The notes beneath the pieces were generated by a model, which made no database searches, was not told the origin of the DNA, and worked only from the letters and a program-made list of their open reading frames with translations. DNA of 64,000 bases from Chloroflexota bacterium (lineage in GTDB: Bacteria; Chloroflexota; Anaerolineae; Anaerolineales; Anaerolineaceae): assembly GCA_029556265.1 (NCBI GenBank), contig JAKQFH010000012.1, forward strand, positions 33,705 to 97,704, given 5' to 3'. Both the position numbers and the translations under genes were made by a program. This document shows, piece after piece, positions 8,019 to 17,150 of this stretch (its first letter is position 1; every line of letters starts with the position of its first letter).

Positions 8019-9461
8019 TCAGCCGGCGCAATCCGGTTTCGCGCTTACATCCGTAAAATAAGCCTCACCCAAAGATTCCGCGGTCTCCCCATCTGGCAAG
8101 CTCAGTTTTTCGCAGAACAGGGGGTGCGCGCGGCTCGCCTGTTCAGCCATCCGGAGCGCAATCCTTCGGATGGAAAAATGGGCGTTCTCGCTGGCGCGCA
8201 GCCGCGTGAAGTGAAATAGTTCACGCAAGTTCAAGCGGCAGAGCACGCGCCGGTTGTACCCATTTGGCACAACGTAAGAGGCCGCCTCCGGGTGGAATTG
8301 CCACAGTTCTTCATACAACCGGGCTGCTTCGTTCATCGCCTGCCGGTATAAACCCTCCACGCCGGCCTGGCTCATCGCTTTCGGAATCGCGTACCCCAGG
8401 CGGGTGGTCAGCGCCTGCGGGGTTTGGGTCATCATGCGGTGGCGCTTAAACTCAAAGTAAGCGCCCTGGTCCATAACCAAATCAAAATCGTAATGGGCAT
8501 ACTCAAGCTCCCGCAGGGGGACGTCAAAATCGCTCAATTGCGCGAATAACGCCTCCGCAAGAGCGGATTTTTCCCCGGCTTCCAGGCTCCGAACATGCGC
8601 CAGGCATTCGGAATAGCTTCGTTCGCCAAAGCGCAGCAGCGCCGCGGCCAACACCTGGTCTTCCGCGTCAGGTTCCGCGCCGAGAAGCTGGCACCACCCC
8701 TCCTCAGGCTCTGCCGCAACCCGCGCGGCTTCCGTGCGAAAACAAGCGCGGATACCCGCCAGGCTCTCAATTGGATTGGCATACTTAACCAGCGTTGGCA
8801 GTTCCTGGGTTGCCACCGTCTTCACTTCCCGGCCTATCTGGCGGTCTTCTTCAAGCTCGGAGCTGAGCAGTTTTTTTATGGCGTATTCCAGCGCGCGCGC
8901 GTTTATCGTGACGCCCACGTTCGCCATCGACGCGGCGGGCAGGAAAAACCTGGCAACGTCCACCGCTTTCACTCGGGCGCGGTTTTGCCAGGCCTTCTCG
9001 CTTTCCTCCGGCAGCCTTTCGGTGACTTCTTCACACCACGCGCGCAAGGCTTCGGTCGCTTCGGCGTAGCTCTGAAAAAGCAGGCGCATTAATCCGCGAT
9101 ATTTCTCCGCAAAGCGCGAGGCCTCTATTTCTGGCGGTAAAACCCAGGCATCCGGGTTCCATTCCTGGTAACGCGTGGATTTTTCGGTGTACGATGCCAG
9201 GCGGTTGCCTTCAATGGTTTCAATGGCAAGCCGGGAGATGTTTTCGAGGGCCAGATGCAAGACGGCATGTTCGGCCACGCTGGAATGACCATAACCGACA
9301 ATCCATTTCTCACTGAATTTTGAGGATTTTTCCGCGTCCAGCTCCGCGGCAATCCGGTCAAACGGTTCGGGGGAACGGGAGGTTTTCGCGAAGGTGACCG
9401 CGATGGTTTCCGCGCTGTATTGGTTTGGGCTAAGCCGATAAATTCTCCGGGCAAGATTCAT
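8019..9461 (-). CDS. thyX: Tandem (two-domain) ThyX-like flavin-dependent thymidylate synthase
   Basis: ThyX makes dTMP from dUMP using FAD and methylene-tetrahydrofolate. This protein is 480 residues, about twice the usual 220-250, and reads as two ThyX-like halves. The N-terminal half has GHSSVAEHAVLHLALENISR and the follow-on SYTEKSTRY, but the RHR of the RHRx7S signature is replaced by GNR (85-87), while the Ser (95) and Arg-Tyr (97-98) are kept. The C-terminal half has an intact RHR (340-342) but Ala in place of the Ser (350), and ends with NLRELFHFTRLRASENAHF, typical of ThyX C-termini. The start at 9461 has an AGGAGG site and lies inside the last 32 bp of ribF. Thymidylate synthase activity is likely but not assured. 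Confidence 0.8.
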   Translation of the reverse strand: MNLARRIYRLSPNQYSAETIAVTFAKTSRSPEPFDRIAAELDAEKSSKFSEKWIVGYGHSSVAEHAVLHLALENISRLAIETIEGNRLASYTEKSTRYQEWNPDAWVLPPEIEASRFAEKYRGLMRLLFQSYAEATEALRAWCEEVTERLPEESEKAWQNRARVKAVDVARFFLPAASMANVGVTINARALEYAIKKLLSSELEEDRQIGREVKTVATQELPTLVKYANPIESLAGIRACFRTEAARVAAEPEEGWCQLLGAEPDAEDQVLAAALLRFGERSYSECLAHVRSLEAGEKSALAEALFAQLSDFDVPLRELEYAHYDFDLVMDQGAYFEFKRHRMMTQTPQALTTRLGYAIPKAMSQAGVEGLYRQAMNEAARLYEELWQFHPEAASYVVPNGYNRRVLCRLNLRELFHFTRLRASENAHFSIRRIALRMAEQASRAHPLFCEKLSLPDGETAESLGEAYFTDVSAKPDCAG

Positions 9462-10380
9462 GGGTCAGTATCCTCCTGGCTTCACGTTTGTCCTGCTCAA
9501 TCTGGTCAATCAGGTCTTGCACGCGTTCATATTTGATTTCCGGGCGCAGATATTCAATAAATTCAACTGTCAGGTTTTCATGATAGATATTATCATCAAA
9601 ATCCAGGAGCAGAGTTTCGATGTTAGCCTGCGTGGTCGTTTCAAAGGTGGGGCGGACCCCCACGCTGGTTACGCCCATCAGCTTTTCCCCGTTAAAACTG
9701 GCGCGCGTGGCATACACGCCGTATTTTGGCAGAATTTTCTGCGGATTGACCACCTGGTTCGCGGTCGGGAAGCCCAGCTTGGACCCAAGATGTTTGCCTT
9801 CCACCACCTTGCTTCTGACAAAATAGGGGTGCCCAAGCAAATCCGCCGCGCCGCGCACATCGCCGGTCTCCAGGGCTTCGCGCACCCTGCCGGAAGAAAC
9901 CGGCTTCCCGTGCAGGCAAAATGGAGGCACAATATCCAGTGTGACGGCGTGCCTGGCGCACTGCTTGCCGAGTTCACGCAAGGTGCCTGTGCGGTCTTTG
10001 CCCAACGCGAAGTTTTCGCTGACGGTCAGACCGCGCAGGTCCAGGTGTTTGAGCAGGAGCGAAAGAAACTGCGCCGCGTTAAGCTCAGCCAACTTCCGGT
10101 CAAAGGTTAAGGTAAACACATAATCCAACCCGCTTTCCGCCAGCAGGACCTGCTTTTCAGCCTCGCATGCCAGGTAAAACGGTCCTTGAATATTCTGCAG
10201 CACCACCCTGGGGTGCGGTTGGAATGTAATCATCGCGGACTTCGCGCCATCCCGGGCGGCGTTTTGCTTTAGTCGGGCCAGCAGCGCCTGATGCCCGCGG
10301 TGCAGTCCGTCAAAATTGCCAATGGTAATCCACAAAGGCTGTTCTTTTAGCTCCGGCAAGTTCTCAAAGAATTGGGTCAC
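9430..10380 (-). CDS. ribF: Bifunctional riboflavin kinase / FAD synthetase
   Basis: Converts riboflavin to FMN and FMN to FAD. The 316-residue length is normal. The N-terminal FAD synthetase domain shows ITIGNFDGLHRGHQALL (the nucleotidyltransferase HxGH-like motif) and the C-terminal riboflavin kinase domain shows GFPTANQ together with KYGVYATRASFNGE and GVRPTFETTTQANIETLLLDF. Translation starts at a GTG (10380) preceded by GAGGA. Its 3' end overlaps thyX by 32 bp, so the FAD-making enzyme and a FAD-dependent enzyme are probably translationally coupled. A hairpin separates it from truB. Confidence 0.95.
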   Translation of the reverse strand: MTQFFENLPELKEQPLWITIGNFDGLHRGHQALLARLKQNAARDGAKSAMITFQPHPRVVLQNIQGPFYLACEAEKQVLLAESGLDYVFTLTFDRKLAELNAAQFLSLLLKHLDLRGLTVSENFALGKDRTGTLRELGKQCARHAVTLDIVPPFCLHGKPVSSGRVREALETGDVRGAADLLGHPYFVRSKVVEGKHLGSKLGFPTANQVVNPQKILPKYGVYATRASFNGEKLMGVTSVGVRPTFETTTQANIETLLLDFDDNIYHENLTVEFIEYLRPEIKYERVQDLIDQIEQDKREARRILTHESCPENLSA

Positions 10381-10400
10381 TGTGTCCTCAAAACCCCGGC

Positions 10401-10446
10401 AAAAAAATAACCCCGCGCGGCGGAAGCCAACTGAGGGTTATTTTTT
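10401..10446 (-). terminator. Terminator between truB and ribF
   Basis: Twelve complementary bases AAAAAATAACCC and GGGTTATTTTTT (10402-10413 with 10435-10446) flank a GC-rich loop; on the minus strand the stem ends in a run of T. It may only partly stop transcription into ribF-thyX. Confidence 0.75.
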
Positions 10447-10462
10447 GCACGCGATCACTAAT

Positions 10463-11389
10463 CTAAAGGAAAAACACTTTACGGGGCTGCCATTCGTGCG
10501 CCGCGCTGTCGTATTCCATCAGCGCTACCAGTTCACCTTCCTGGCTGACGGCGCGCGCCCATTTGCCCGGCTCCACTTCTTCCAAAGCTGGGACGCGGTG
10601 TCCATGTCGGACTTCATCCACCTGTTCCACGCTCAGTTCCACAGTGTACCAGTCGCCCAGCGCTTCGGCCGCAGGGATCAGGTATTGGTACCAATCCCCG
10701 TTGGCAAAGGCTTCCTGCAGCTTCCGCAAGGAGACCGCGTCGCGCAAGCCAAATCTGCCGTTTTTCGTTCTCCGCAAGCCAGTCAGCGTGGCGCCGCAGC
10801 CGAGTTTTTCTCCCAGGTCGTATGCCAGGGAGCGCACATAAGTGCCCGATGAACATTGAATATCCACCACAGCCTCAGGTGGGTCCCAATCCAACAGTTC
10901 CAATTCGCGCACCTGGATCATGCGCGGTTCAAGTTCAACCTCTTCACCGCGGCGGGCGATTTCGTAAGCTTTTTCACCCTTGACCTTAATGGCAGAGTAC
11001 GCCGGGGGTTTCTGTTCGAATTCACCAACAAAACTTTGCAGCACCTGTTCAAACTCTTCATAACTGATGTCCACGGGCGAACGGCGGGTTACGCGCCCTT
11101 CCAGGTCGTATGTGTCTGTGGTAACGCCCAGCTCAATAACCGCCTGATAACGCTTTTCGGAGGCGGAAACGTACTCACTTAAACGCACAGCCGGGCCAAG
11201 CAGCACAACCAGCACACCCGACGCGCGTGGGTCAAGCGTTCCGGTATGCCCCGCCCTGCGGATTTTTGTGCCATTCCGGATTATCTGCACGACATCGTGC
11301 GAAGATAAACCAACGGGTTTATCCACCACCAACACGCCGGAAACATTGCTGGCAAGGATATCTCTGCCTTCATTCATTTCATCTGACAT
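10463..11389 (-). CDS. truB: tRNA pseudouridine-55 synthase
   Basis: Forms pseudouridine 55 in the T-loop of tRNAs. The 308-residue protein carries VDKPVGLSSHDVV at the N-terminus and the catalytic motif GHTGTLDPRASGVL, where the Asp is the nucleophile, followed by KRYQAVIELG and SCSSGTYVRSLAYDLG-like segments (here CSSGTYVRSLAYDLGEKLG). A C-terminal PUA-like extension of about 70 residues is present. The ATG at 11389 has an AGGTGAG site; an in-frame ATG four codons later is possible. Last of the nusA-infB transcription unit before a hairpin. Confidence 0.96.
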   Translation of the reverse strand: MSDEMNEGRDILASNVSGVLVVDKPVGLSSHDVVQIIRNGTKIRRAGHTGTLDPRASGVLVVLLGPAVRLSEYVSASEKRYQAVIELGVTTDTYDLEGRVTRRSPVDISYEEFEQVLQSFVGEFEQKPPAYSAIKVKGEKAYEIARRGEEVELEPRMIQVRELELLDWDPPEAVVDIQCSSGTYVRSLAYDLGEKLGCGATLTGLRRTKNGRFGLRDAVSLRKLQEAFANGDWYQYLIPAAEALGDWYTVELSVEQVDEVRHGHRVPALEEVEPGKWARAVSQEGELVALMEYDSAAHEWQPRKVFFL

Positions 11390-11421
11390 AACACACTCAC
11401 CTGGTCAAATATTTTCCCGGT

Positions 11422-12378
11422 TTATCGACCAACCAGGACGTTTTTTGTTTTTTCCAATACCTTTGCAATAACTTCTTGTAAAGAGCCAGTCACATCCGCC
11501 CCTGCCGCTGCGGCATGCCCCCCACCCCCAAACGTGCTCGCAATAGATGAGACATCAATACCCTCAATGGAACGCCAGCTCACCTTCACTCTGTCTGGCG
11601 CTTGCTGAACAAATAATACCACAACAAAGGGCCCTGAGACGGAAGAGAGCAAGTTAACAAGGTCGGCATCATCATTTTCAGGATAGACAGCTTTAATTCT
11701 ATCATCAAGAGTCAACACAGTCCAAAGTATGTTGTCTTCGTACTGGGTTTTAATCAGGCCCTGACCCCAATAACGCAACTCGGAGATGGACCGTGAAAGC
11801 AAGACCTGCCGGTAGACCAGGCTCAAATCCGCGCCTTTCTCCATCAGGTCGGCAGCGGCGCGTAAGGTCTGCGCGTCTGTGCTGGACGTCCGGAAACCAA
11901 TTGTATCTCCCAAAATGCCTGCCAGCAGGCATTGAGCTGTGTCCGCGTCCACCGAAAGCCCCCAGCGGGGGAGTTGATTTGCCAGTACGAACGCGGTCGC
12001 CGAGGCTTCCGGGACGACGATATTAAGCTTACCAAAGTTGGGATTCGTCTGATGATGGTCGATTACCAGGTCAGGCGCGCCCAAACCTTCCAAAAGCTGG
12101 CCTGTCCGTTCGGGTTCGCTGCAGTCTACGGTGATGAGCGTATCGTAGCCACTTTCAATCGAGCGGGTAACCCGGTCCGCGCCCGGCAGGAAACTGTATT
12201 TTTCGGGCATGCCGTCTTGCAAAACCATTTGAACCTGCTTGCCTGCCGCGAGCAGCGGCAGCCCCAGACCCAAAAGCGAACCGACCGCGTCCGCGTCGGG
12301 TCGGATATGCGAAACAATCACGACCGAGTGCGCGTTTTGCAGCAGGCGGCGGATGGCAGAATCAAGCTCTTCAGTCAC
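11422..12378 (-). CDS. nrnA: NrnA-type DHH oligoribonuclease / pAp phosphatase
   Basis: Degrades very short RNA oligomers and dephosphorylates 3'-phosphoadenosine 5'-phosphate in bacteria of this type. The protein shows the DHH family motifs SHIRPDADAVGSLLGL, TVDCSEP, the DHH triad in VIDHHQTNP, and the DHHA1 C-terminal GGGGHAAAAG. The start chosen is GTG at 12378, giving 318 residues, the normal length; a longer frame to 12459 would run deep into rbfA without family similarity. The GTG overlaps the rbfA stop by 8 bp and has a GGAAGA site. Position next to rbfA and truB is the usual order in many bacteria. Confidence 0.9.
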   Translation of the reverse strand: MTEELDSAIRRLLQNAHSVVIVSHIRPDADAVGSLLGLGLPLLAAGKQVQMVLQDGMPEKYSFLPGADRVTRSIESGYDTLITVDCSEPERTGQLLEGLGAPDLVIDHHQTNPNFGKLNIVVPEASATAFVLANQLPRWGLSVDADTAQCLLAGILGDTIGFRTSSTDAQTLRAAADLMEKGADLSLVYRQVLLSRSISELRYWGQGLIKTQYEDNILWTVLTLDDRIKAVYPENDDADLVNLLSSVSGPFVVVLFVQQAPDRVKVSWRSIEGIDVSSIASTFGGGGHAAAAGADVTGSLQEVIAKVLEKTKNVLVGR

Positions 12379-12772
12379 TGTTTTCTTCCGCTTCTTCTTC
12401 AGAACGGTTTGCGTCTGCTTGTTCGCTTTCCTCACGCAGTTGCGCCAGGAGCGTATCAATCCGGTCTGCCCGCTCGGGCGTTGGGTCCCAAAAAAAGCGC
12501 AGTCTGGGCATTACGCGCAGGTCAATCTCATTGGAAAGCTCATATTTCAGAAATCCCCGCGCGTGATTAAGCGCCTGGATAACTTCGCGTTCGCGGGTTT
12601 GCCCTTCCGGCGCGGAAACATAAATATTCGCGTAATCCAGTTCTCTATCCACCTTTACGTCGGTGACATTCACGCCAGTGAGCCGCGGATCTTCGATTTT
12701 GTTAAGGAGAGTCAGGGAAAGCACCTCCCGGAACCGATCGTTGATGCGTTTCATTCGCAGTGGTGTAGGCAT
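12371..12772 (-). CDS. rbfA: 30S ribosome-binding factor A
   Basis: Assists late maturation of the 30S subunit and 16S rRNA 5' end. The 133-residue protein begins MPTPLRMKRINDRFREVLS and has LTGVNVTDVKVDRELDYANIYVS and the KH-like RVMPRLRFFWDPTPERADRIDTLL typical of RbfA. The C-terminal tail is very acidic (SEEEAEENSD). The start has a strong GGAGG site. It lies 26 bp after infB. Confidence 0.95.
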   Translation of the reverse strand: MPTPLRMKRINDRFREVLSLTLLNKIEDPRLTGVNVTDVKVDRELDYANIYVSAPEGQTREREVIQALNHARGFLKYELSNEIDLRVMPRLRFFWDPTPERADRIDTLLAQLREESEQADANRSEEEAEENSD

Positions 12773-12798
12773 CGTACCTCCAAATTTTCCCGGTCGGG

Positions 12799-14583
12799 TT
12801 ATCCGCCGAACTTCTCCATAATAAAGCTCTCGATGGTATCGCCAACCTCAAATTCTTCAAAGTTCTTGATGGAGATACCACATTCCATCCCCACCCGGAC
12901 TTCGCGGACATCTTCTTTTTCGCGTTTTAGCGATGAAATCTCACCGGTGAAGATGGGTTCATCATTACGCACAACGCGCACGCTGGCATTACGGCGGATT
13001 TCGCCCTCACTCACGCGGCAGCCAGCTGCCATGCCGGCTTTGGAGACCTTAAAGATAGCCAGAACTTGCGCCGAGCCGATAACCTTCTCAACCATTTCCG
13101 GTTCGAGCAAGCCCTTAAGCGCTTTTTCAACATCCTCCAGCAAACGGTAAATGATTTTATAGACGCGGATGGAAACACCGTCGGCCTCGGCCATATGCCG
13201 TGTGTTCTGGTCCACATCCACGTTAAAACCGAGGATAACCGCGTTGGAAGCGGCTGCCAGAGCGACATCCGATTCCGTGATATTTCCTGTTTCGGAGTGC
13301 AGCACCTGAATAGAGATATCCTTCTCCTGTTTTCCAAGGTCTTCCAGAGAATTCACAATCGGTTCAAGTGAGCCGCGCACGTCCGCCTTCAGGATGAGGC
13401 GAAGTTCTTTGGTTTCGCCGGATTTTACTTTGGCGAACAACTCTTCAAGCGTGGCGCGCTTAAGACTGCGCTTTGCTTCCCGTTCCGCTTTGCGTCCTTC
13501 AACAATCTGCCGCGCTTCGCGTTCGTTTCCCACTACCTGGAACAAATCCCCAACGTCTGGCAGGCGATCCAGACCCATCACGATTACCGGCGTGGAAGGC
13601 GGAGCTTTTTCAATGCGTTTGCGCCGCTGATCAAACATGGCCTTTATTTTTCCGTAACTTTCGCCGGCAACCACCACGCTGCCAAGCTTCAAGGTTCCAT
13701 TTTGGACCAAAAGCGTCACCATCGGGCCGGTAGTTTTGTCCAGGTTGCCTTCCACAACCGCGCCCATACAGGCGCCTTTGGGGTTAGCTTTGATAACCAT
13801 ATTATCCGCGACAAGCAGGATAGTTTCCAGCAGGTCGTCCAAACCTTTACGCGTTTTGGCGGATACCGGCACCACGAAGGTATCCCCATCCCATTGGTCG
13901 GGTTGAAGCCCGATATCGGCCAGTTGACGCTTCACCAGGTCGGGGTTGGCATCCGGTTTGTCAATTTTGTTCAACGCCACGACGATCGGCACTTGAGCCG
14001 CCTTGGCATGGTTGACAGCTTCTTTGGTTTGCGGTTGAACGCCGTCATCTGCCGCCACAACCAGAATGACAATATCCGCGCCTTTGGCTCCGCGCGCGCG
14101 CATTGATGAAAACGCGGAGTGCCCGGGGGTATCCAGGAAAGTAATCAGGCGGTTCTTATGCATCACCTGATAGGCGCCAATGTGTTGGGTAATCCCACCG
14201 GCTTCCCCGCCCGCCACGTTGGTGTGACGAATCGCGTCCAGCAAGGTCGTTTTGCCGTGGTCAACGTGGCCCAGGATTGTAATTACGGGGGGGCGGTTTT
14301 CGAGCTTACCGGGGTCCTCATCCATGATGATGCGACGCCACAACGGAATCTCACCGGTTTCCTCTTGTAACACCTCTTCTTTATGCAGTTGAGGGGTGAA
14401 GCCCAGTTCGGTAGCGACCACCGCGGCGGTATCAAAGTCCACCTGCTGATTGATACTTGCCATCACGCCGTTGGACATCAGGATTTTGATGACCTGCACG
14501 GGGCTGGTATTCAGGTGCGCCGCCAATTCGCGCACGGTAATTGTGTAAGGGAGTATAACGTTATTATTCCCGTCATTGCTCAT
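12799..14583 (-). CDS. infB: Translation initiation factor IF-2, short form
   Basis: GTPase that brings initiator tRNA to the 30S subunit. At 594 residues it is much shorter than E. coli IF-2 because the long charged N-terminal extension is absent; it starts with the small IF2N domain ([21 protein letters not shown]). GTP-binding motifs are G1 [13 protein letters not shown]3 DTPGH and G4 NKID (in [14 protein letters not shown]). The C-terminal domains bind fMet-tRNA; the closing segment [18 protein letters not shown] is typical. The ATG at 14583 has a GGAGG ribosome site. Confidence 0.97.
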   Translation of the reverse strand: MSNDGNNNVILPYTITVRELAAHLNTSPVQVIKILMSNGVMASINQQVDFDTAAVVATELGFTPQLHKEEVLQEETGEIPLWRRIIMDEDPGKLENRPPVITILGHVDHGKTTLLDAIRHTNVAGGEAGGITQHIGAYQVMHKNRLITFLDTPGHSAFSSMRARGAKGADIVILVVAADDGVQPQTKEAVNHAKAAQVPIVVALNKIDKPDANPDLVKRQLADIGLQPDQWDGDTFVVPVSAKTRKGLDDLLETILLVADNMVIKANPKGACMGAVVEGNLDKTTGPMVTLLVQNGTLKLGSVVVAGESYGKIKAMFDQRRKRIEKAPPSTPVIVMGLDRLPDVGDLFQVVGNEREARQIVEGRKAEREAKRSLKRATLEELFAKVKSGETKELRLILKADVRGSLEPIVNSLEDLGKQEKDISIQVLHSETGNITESDVALAAASNAVILGFNVDVDQNTRHMAEADGVSIRVYKIIYRLLEDVEKALKGLLEPEMVEKVIGSAQVLAIFKVSKAGMAAGCRVSEGEIRRNASVRVVRNDEPIFTGEISSLKREKEDVREVRVGMECGISIKNFEEFEVGDTIESFIMEKFGG

Positions 14584-14670
14584 AGTCCACCTCCATAGTT
14601 TTTTGGTCAGCAGCAGCGCTGGATTTGGTTTTATGAGCCCGACAGGCGTAAGCGTTACATGGGTTAATCC

Positions 14671-15000
14671 TTAACGAACGCTGTTCCTGTCAGTGGAAAC
14701 CTCGTTGATTTCAGTTTCCACTGGCAGTGTTTGCATGAAGGCGGTCAATGTGACCAAATCCTGCTCAGAAAGGGCGGTTCGCAGCGCATTGGCAAGCGGA
14801 CCTTTCAGTCCTTTTTCCCAGCAGGCTCTCGCGTCGTGAAGATATGCTCCTCTGCCAGCGAGCTTGCCCGTCGGGTCCACCCGCACACCCTTGTCCGTGC
14901 GCACCAAACGCAACAGGTTGCGTTTGGGCAGAACTTCACGGCATCCGACACAGGTGCGTTGTGGGATATGCTTTGGTTTGCGTGAACTTTTTGCTGCCAC
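14671..15000 (-). CDS. rnpM: YlxR/RnpM family RNA-binding protein
   Basis: A 109-residue protein of the YlxR (DUF448) family, shown in other bacteria to bind RNA and modulate RNase P. The hallmarks are RTCVGCREVLPKRNLLRLVR and GRGAYLHDARACWEKGL, with the CxGC pair. It starts with GTG at 15000 and sits between nusA and infB, the conserved position for this family. The C-terminal 25 residues are variable. Confidence 0.93.
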   Translation of the reverse strand: MAAKSSRKPKHIPQRTCVGCREVLPKRNLLRLVRTDKGVRVDPTGKLAGRGAYLHDARACWEKGLKGPLANALRTALSEQDLVTLTAFMQTLPVETEINEVSTDRNSVR

Positions 15001-15026
15001 CTTTATCTGCTTGTTCTAATTCTTAT

Positions 15027-16931
15027 TTACCAATCCTCGTCCCAACTATCGTCTTTTTTGTGCTTATACCGGACGATAGATTCATCTTTTTCCGGGTCGT
15101 ACTCCACAGTATAACCCTTTTTCTTCTTGCCCTTACCCTTCTTGTCCTGCTTCAGGTCTCCGCCTTCGTCTTCGGCTGCCAGGTCGCGAATTTTCTCATC
15201 ACGCCGCAAGGACTCAAGGTTGAAGAGTTCTTCAAAGCTCTTTTCGTCCGTCTCGGGTTCTTCCGCAGCGGCTGGCGCTTCTTCCGTGCCGGCGGCGGGT
15301 TCTTCCGCGGCGGCCGCGTCTGCGGGCGCTTCGACCGCTTCAGGGGCGGCATGCCCGGCAGCTGCCGCGTCCAGGGCCACTTCGGCGGGAGCTCCTTCCG
15401 CCGTAGGTTCCGATACCGTTTCCAGCGCGGGGAACTGATAGCTTTCAACCAGGGCTGTAATCTCGTCCATGGCTTTGGGCCCAATTCCATTGAGCGATAG
15501 TATCTTATCGGCATCCAGTTTCGTCTGGAGTATCAAATCTCCAAAGCTCTCCATGCCAGCTTCCTGAAGAATGGTCAGGATGTGCTCTTTGAGCGGAACA
15601 TCCAGAATGGGCATCTCAAAAGCGCGCGCGTCGATCGTCTCGCGTACTGCCCGGATCTGAGCCAACTCGGCGGCGTCTTCCAGTTTGCGGTCTGCCTCGC
15701 CGCGTTTTTCCACTCGATCCACAAAACGTGCCATCAGGGTGTTTTCTTCCGGAACGAGCGTCTTTCCATCTTCTTTCTTCTGCAGGATTTCGTCAATCCG
15801 GGTTATTACTTCAGCCTCTTCGGCAGCCATGTCCTGCAAGGATTGATCCGTGCGCAATTTCAACAGAGCCCGTGAGGCGGCTTCGGCGACGCTCATAATG
15901 TCAATCCGCCAACCGGTCAGCTTGGCTGCCAGGCGTGCGTTTTGGCCTTCTTTCCCGATGGCAAGGCTCAATTGATCTTCCGGGACAACCACAGTCGCGG
16001 TTTTGTTTTCACCATCGGCTTGATTGAGGTACACGCCGGAAGCTTTTGCCGGGCTGATCGCTTTTTCAATGTAAACCGCGGGGTCGCTCTTCCATTCAAT
16101 CACGTCAATCTTTTCGCCGTGCAGTTCGTTCACAATCGCCTGGATGCGCACGCCTTTTTGACCAACGCAAGCGCCGACCGGGTCGATGCCCATCTGCGTC
16201 GCGGATACTGCCACTTTGGCGCGCTGTCCGGGTTCGCGCGCGATGGATCGGATTTCAACAATGCCGTGATAAATTTCGGGGACTTCGTTTTCAAGCAGGC
16301 GGCGCAGGTAATTGCGGTGCGTATGCGAAAGCAGAATCTGCAGACCCTTGGGCGTGTCCTTCACCTCGTACACGTAAGCGCGAATGCGTTCGTGCAGGCG
16401 GAAGCGCTCCCCGGGGATCATATCCTTGCGCAGCATGGTACCCTCAGCCTTCAGGTCCAATCCAATGGTGGCCTGAGCTTTATTAACCGCTTGCAGAACG
16501 CCGCTGATGATTTCTCCGACCTGACGACTGAAGAACTCAAACTGCTGGTTCTTTTCCGCGTCGCGGATTTTTTGTTGAATCGCCTGGCGTGCCGTTGAGG
16601 CGGCAATCCGGCCGAAATCTTCCGGGGTGGATTCAATCATTACAAGGTCGCCAAGCTGTGCGTTCGGATCCACCGCGCGGGCGTCTTCCAACAGCACTTC
16701 CGTGCGCGCGTCAATGATTGAGTCAGCCACTTCTTTTTCAGCAAAGATCTTGACCCCTCCCTTGTCCTTGTCCATGTCGATTTCCACTTTGACGACCTGA
16801 GCATTGGAGGCGCCGACGGTTTTCCGGTATGCGGCGATCATGGCAGTTTCCAGCGCGTTCATAATTGTTTCGCGCGGAAGCTGCTTTTCTTCCAGGACCT
16901 CGTTAAAGGCTAAGGCAAACTCGCTTTTCAT
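15027..16931 (-). CDS. nusA: Transcription termination/antitermination factor NusA
   Basis: RNA polymerase-binding factor controlling pausing, termination and antitermination. Domains in order: N-terminal polymerase-binding domain ([19 protein letters not shown]), S1 domain, KH1 and KH2 (with the GxxG loops in [14 protein letters not shown] and [16 protein letters not shown]), then a helix-hairpin-helix segment ([18 protein letters not shown]). The protein is long (634 residues) because of a C-terminal Ala/Glu/Pro-rich acidic extension of about 80 residues followed by a Lys-rich stretch and an acidic aromatic end (DDSWDEDW). Start has a GGAG site. It heads the operon nusA-rnpM-infB-rbfA-nrnA-truB; the usual upstream partner rimP is not here. 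Confidence 0.97.
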   Translation of the reverse strand: MKSEFALAFNEVLEEKQLPRETIMNALETAMIAAYRKTVGASNAQVVKVEIDMDKDKGGVKIFAEKEVADSIIDARTEVLLEDARAVDPNAQLGDLVMIESTPEDFGRIAASTARQAIQQKIRDAEKNQQFEFFSRQVGEIISGVLQAVNKAQATIGLDLKAEGTMLRKDMIPGERFRLHERIRAYVYEVKDTPKGLQILLSHTHRNYLRRLLENEVPEIYHGIVEIRSIAREPGQRAKVAVSATQMGIDPVGACVGQKGVRIQAIVNELHGEKIDVIEWKSDPAVYIEKAISPAKASGVYLNQADGENKTATVVVPEDQLSLAIGKEGQNARLAAKLTGWRIDIMSVAEAASRALLKLRTDQSLQDMAAEEAEVITRIDEILQKKEDGKTLVPEENTLMARFVDRVEKRGEADRKLEDAAELAQIRAVRETIDARAFEMPILDVPLKEHILTILQEAGMESFGDLILQTKLDADKILSLNGIGPKAMDEITALVESYQFPALETVSEPTAEGAPAEVALDAAAAGHAAPEAVEAPADAAAAEEPAAGTEEAPAAAEEPETDEKSFEELFNLESLRRDEKIRDLAAEDEGGDLKQDKKGKGKKKKGYTVEYDPEKDESIVRYKHKKDDSWDEDW

Positions 16932-16985
16932 TTTTTCTTACTCCAAAATTCCGTTCTTTCCAAAATACACCTCCCTGATACAAAG

Positions 16986-17008
16986 AAAAGTGGGAAGCTC
17001 CCACTTTT
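16986..17008 (-). promoter_or_regulatory. Hairpin in the nusA leader (possible attenuator)
   Basis: A perfect 10-bp inverted repeat AAAAGTGGGA/TCCCACTTTT with a 3-base loop lies 55 bp upstream of the nusA ATG. On the minus strand it continues CTTTG, so it could act as an attenuator of the operon. NusA is known to regulate its own operon in other bacteria; here this is inference. Confidence 0.45.
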
Positions 17009-17150
17009 CAGACCAGAAAAGTATCGCATTGTTGATGTCAGTAGTTTACCATAGTTTTATGCAAATGCAAGAAAAACGCCAAACCATTCCCAATCCGAAA
17101 TACAGCCCCATATAACAGGTATAATTCAGGTGACTATCCAGGAGGATACT

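Noticed and set aside
15127..16598. Long plus-strand open frames opposite nusA
   Set aside because: They mirror the GC-rich, repetitive nusA coding sequence and have no ribosome sites or family resemblance.
17041..17054. A match to the operator-like motif (GTAGTTTACCATAG) upstream of nusA
   Set aside because: Ten of 14 positions agree, but it has no symmetry and lies in AT-rich DNA near an unrelated operon; treated as chance, and as a caution on the copy at 41468.
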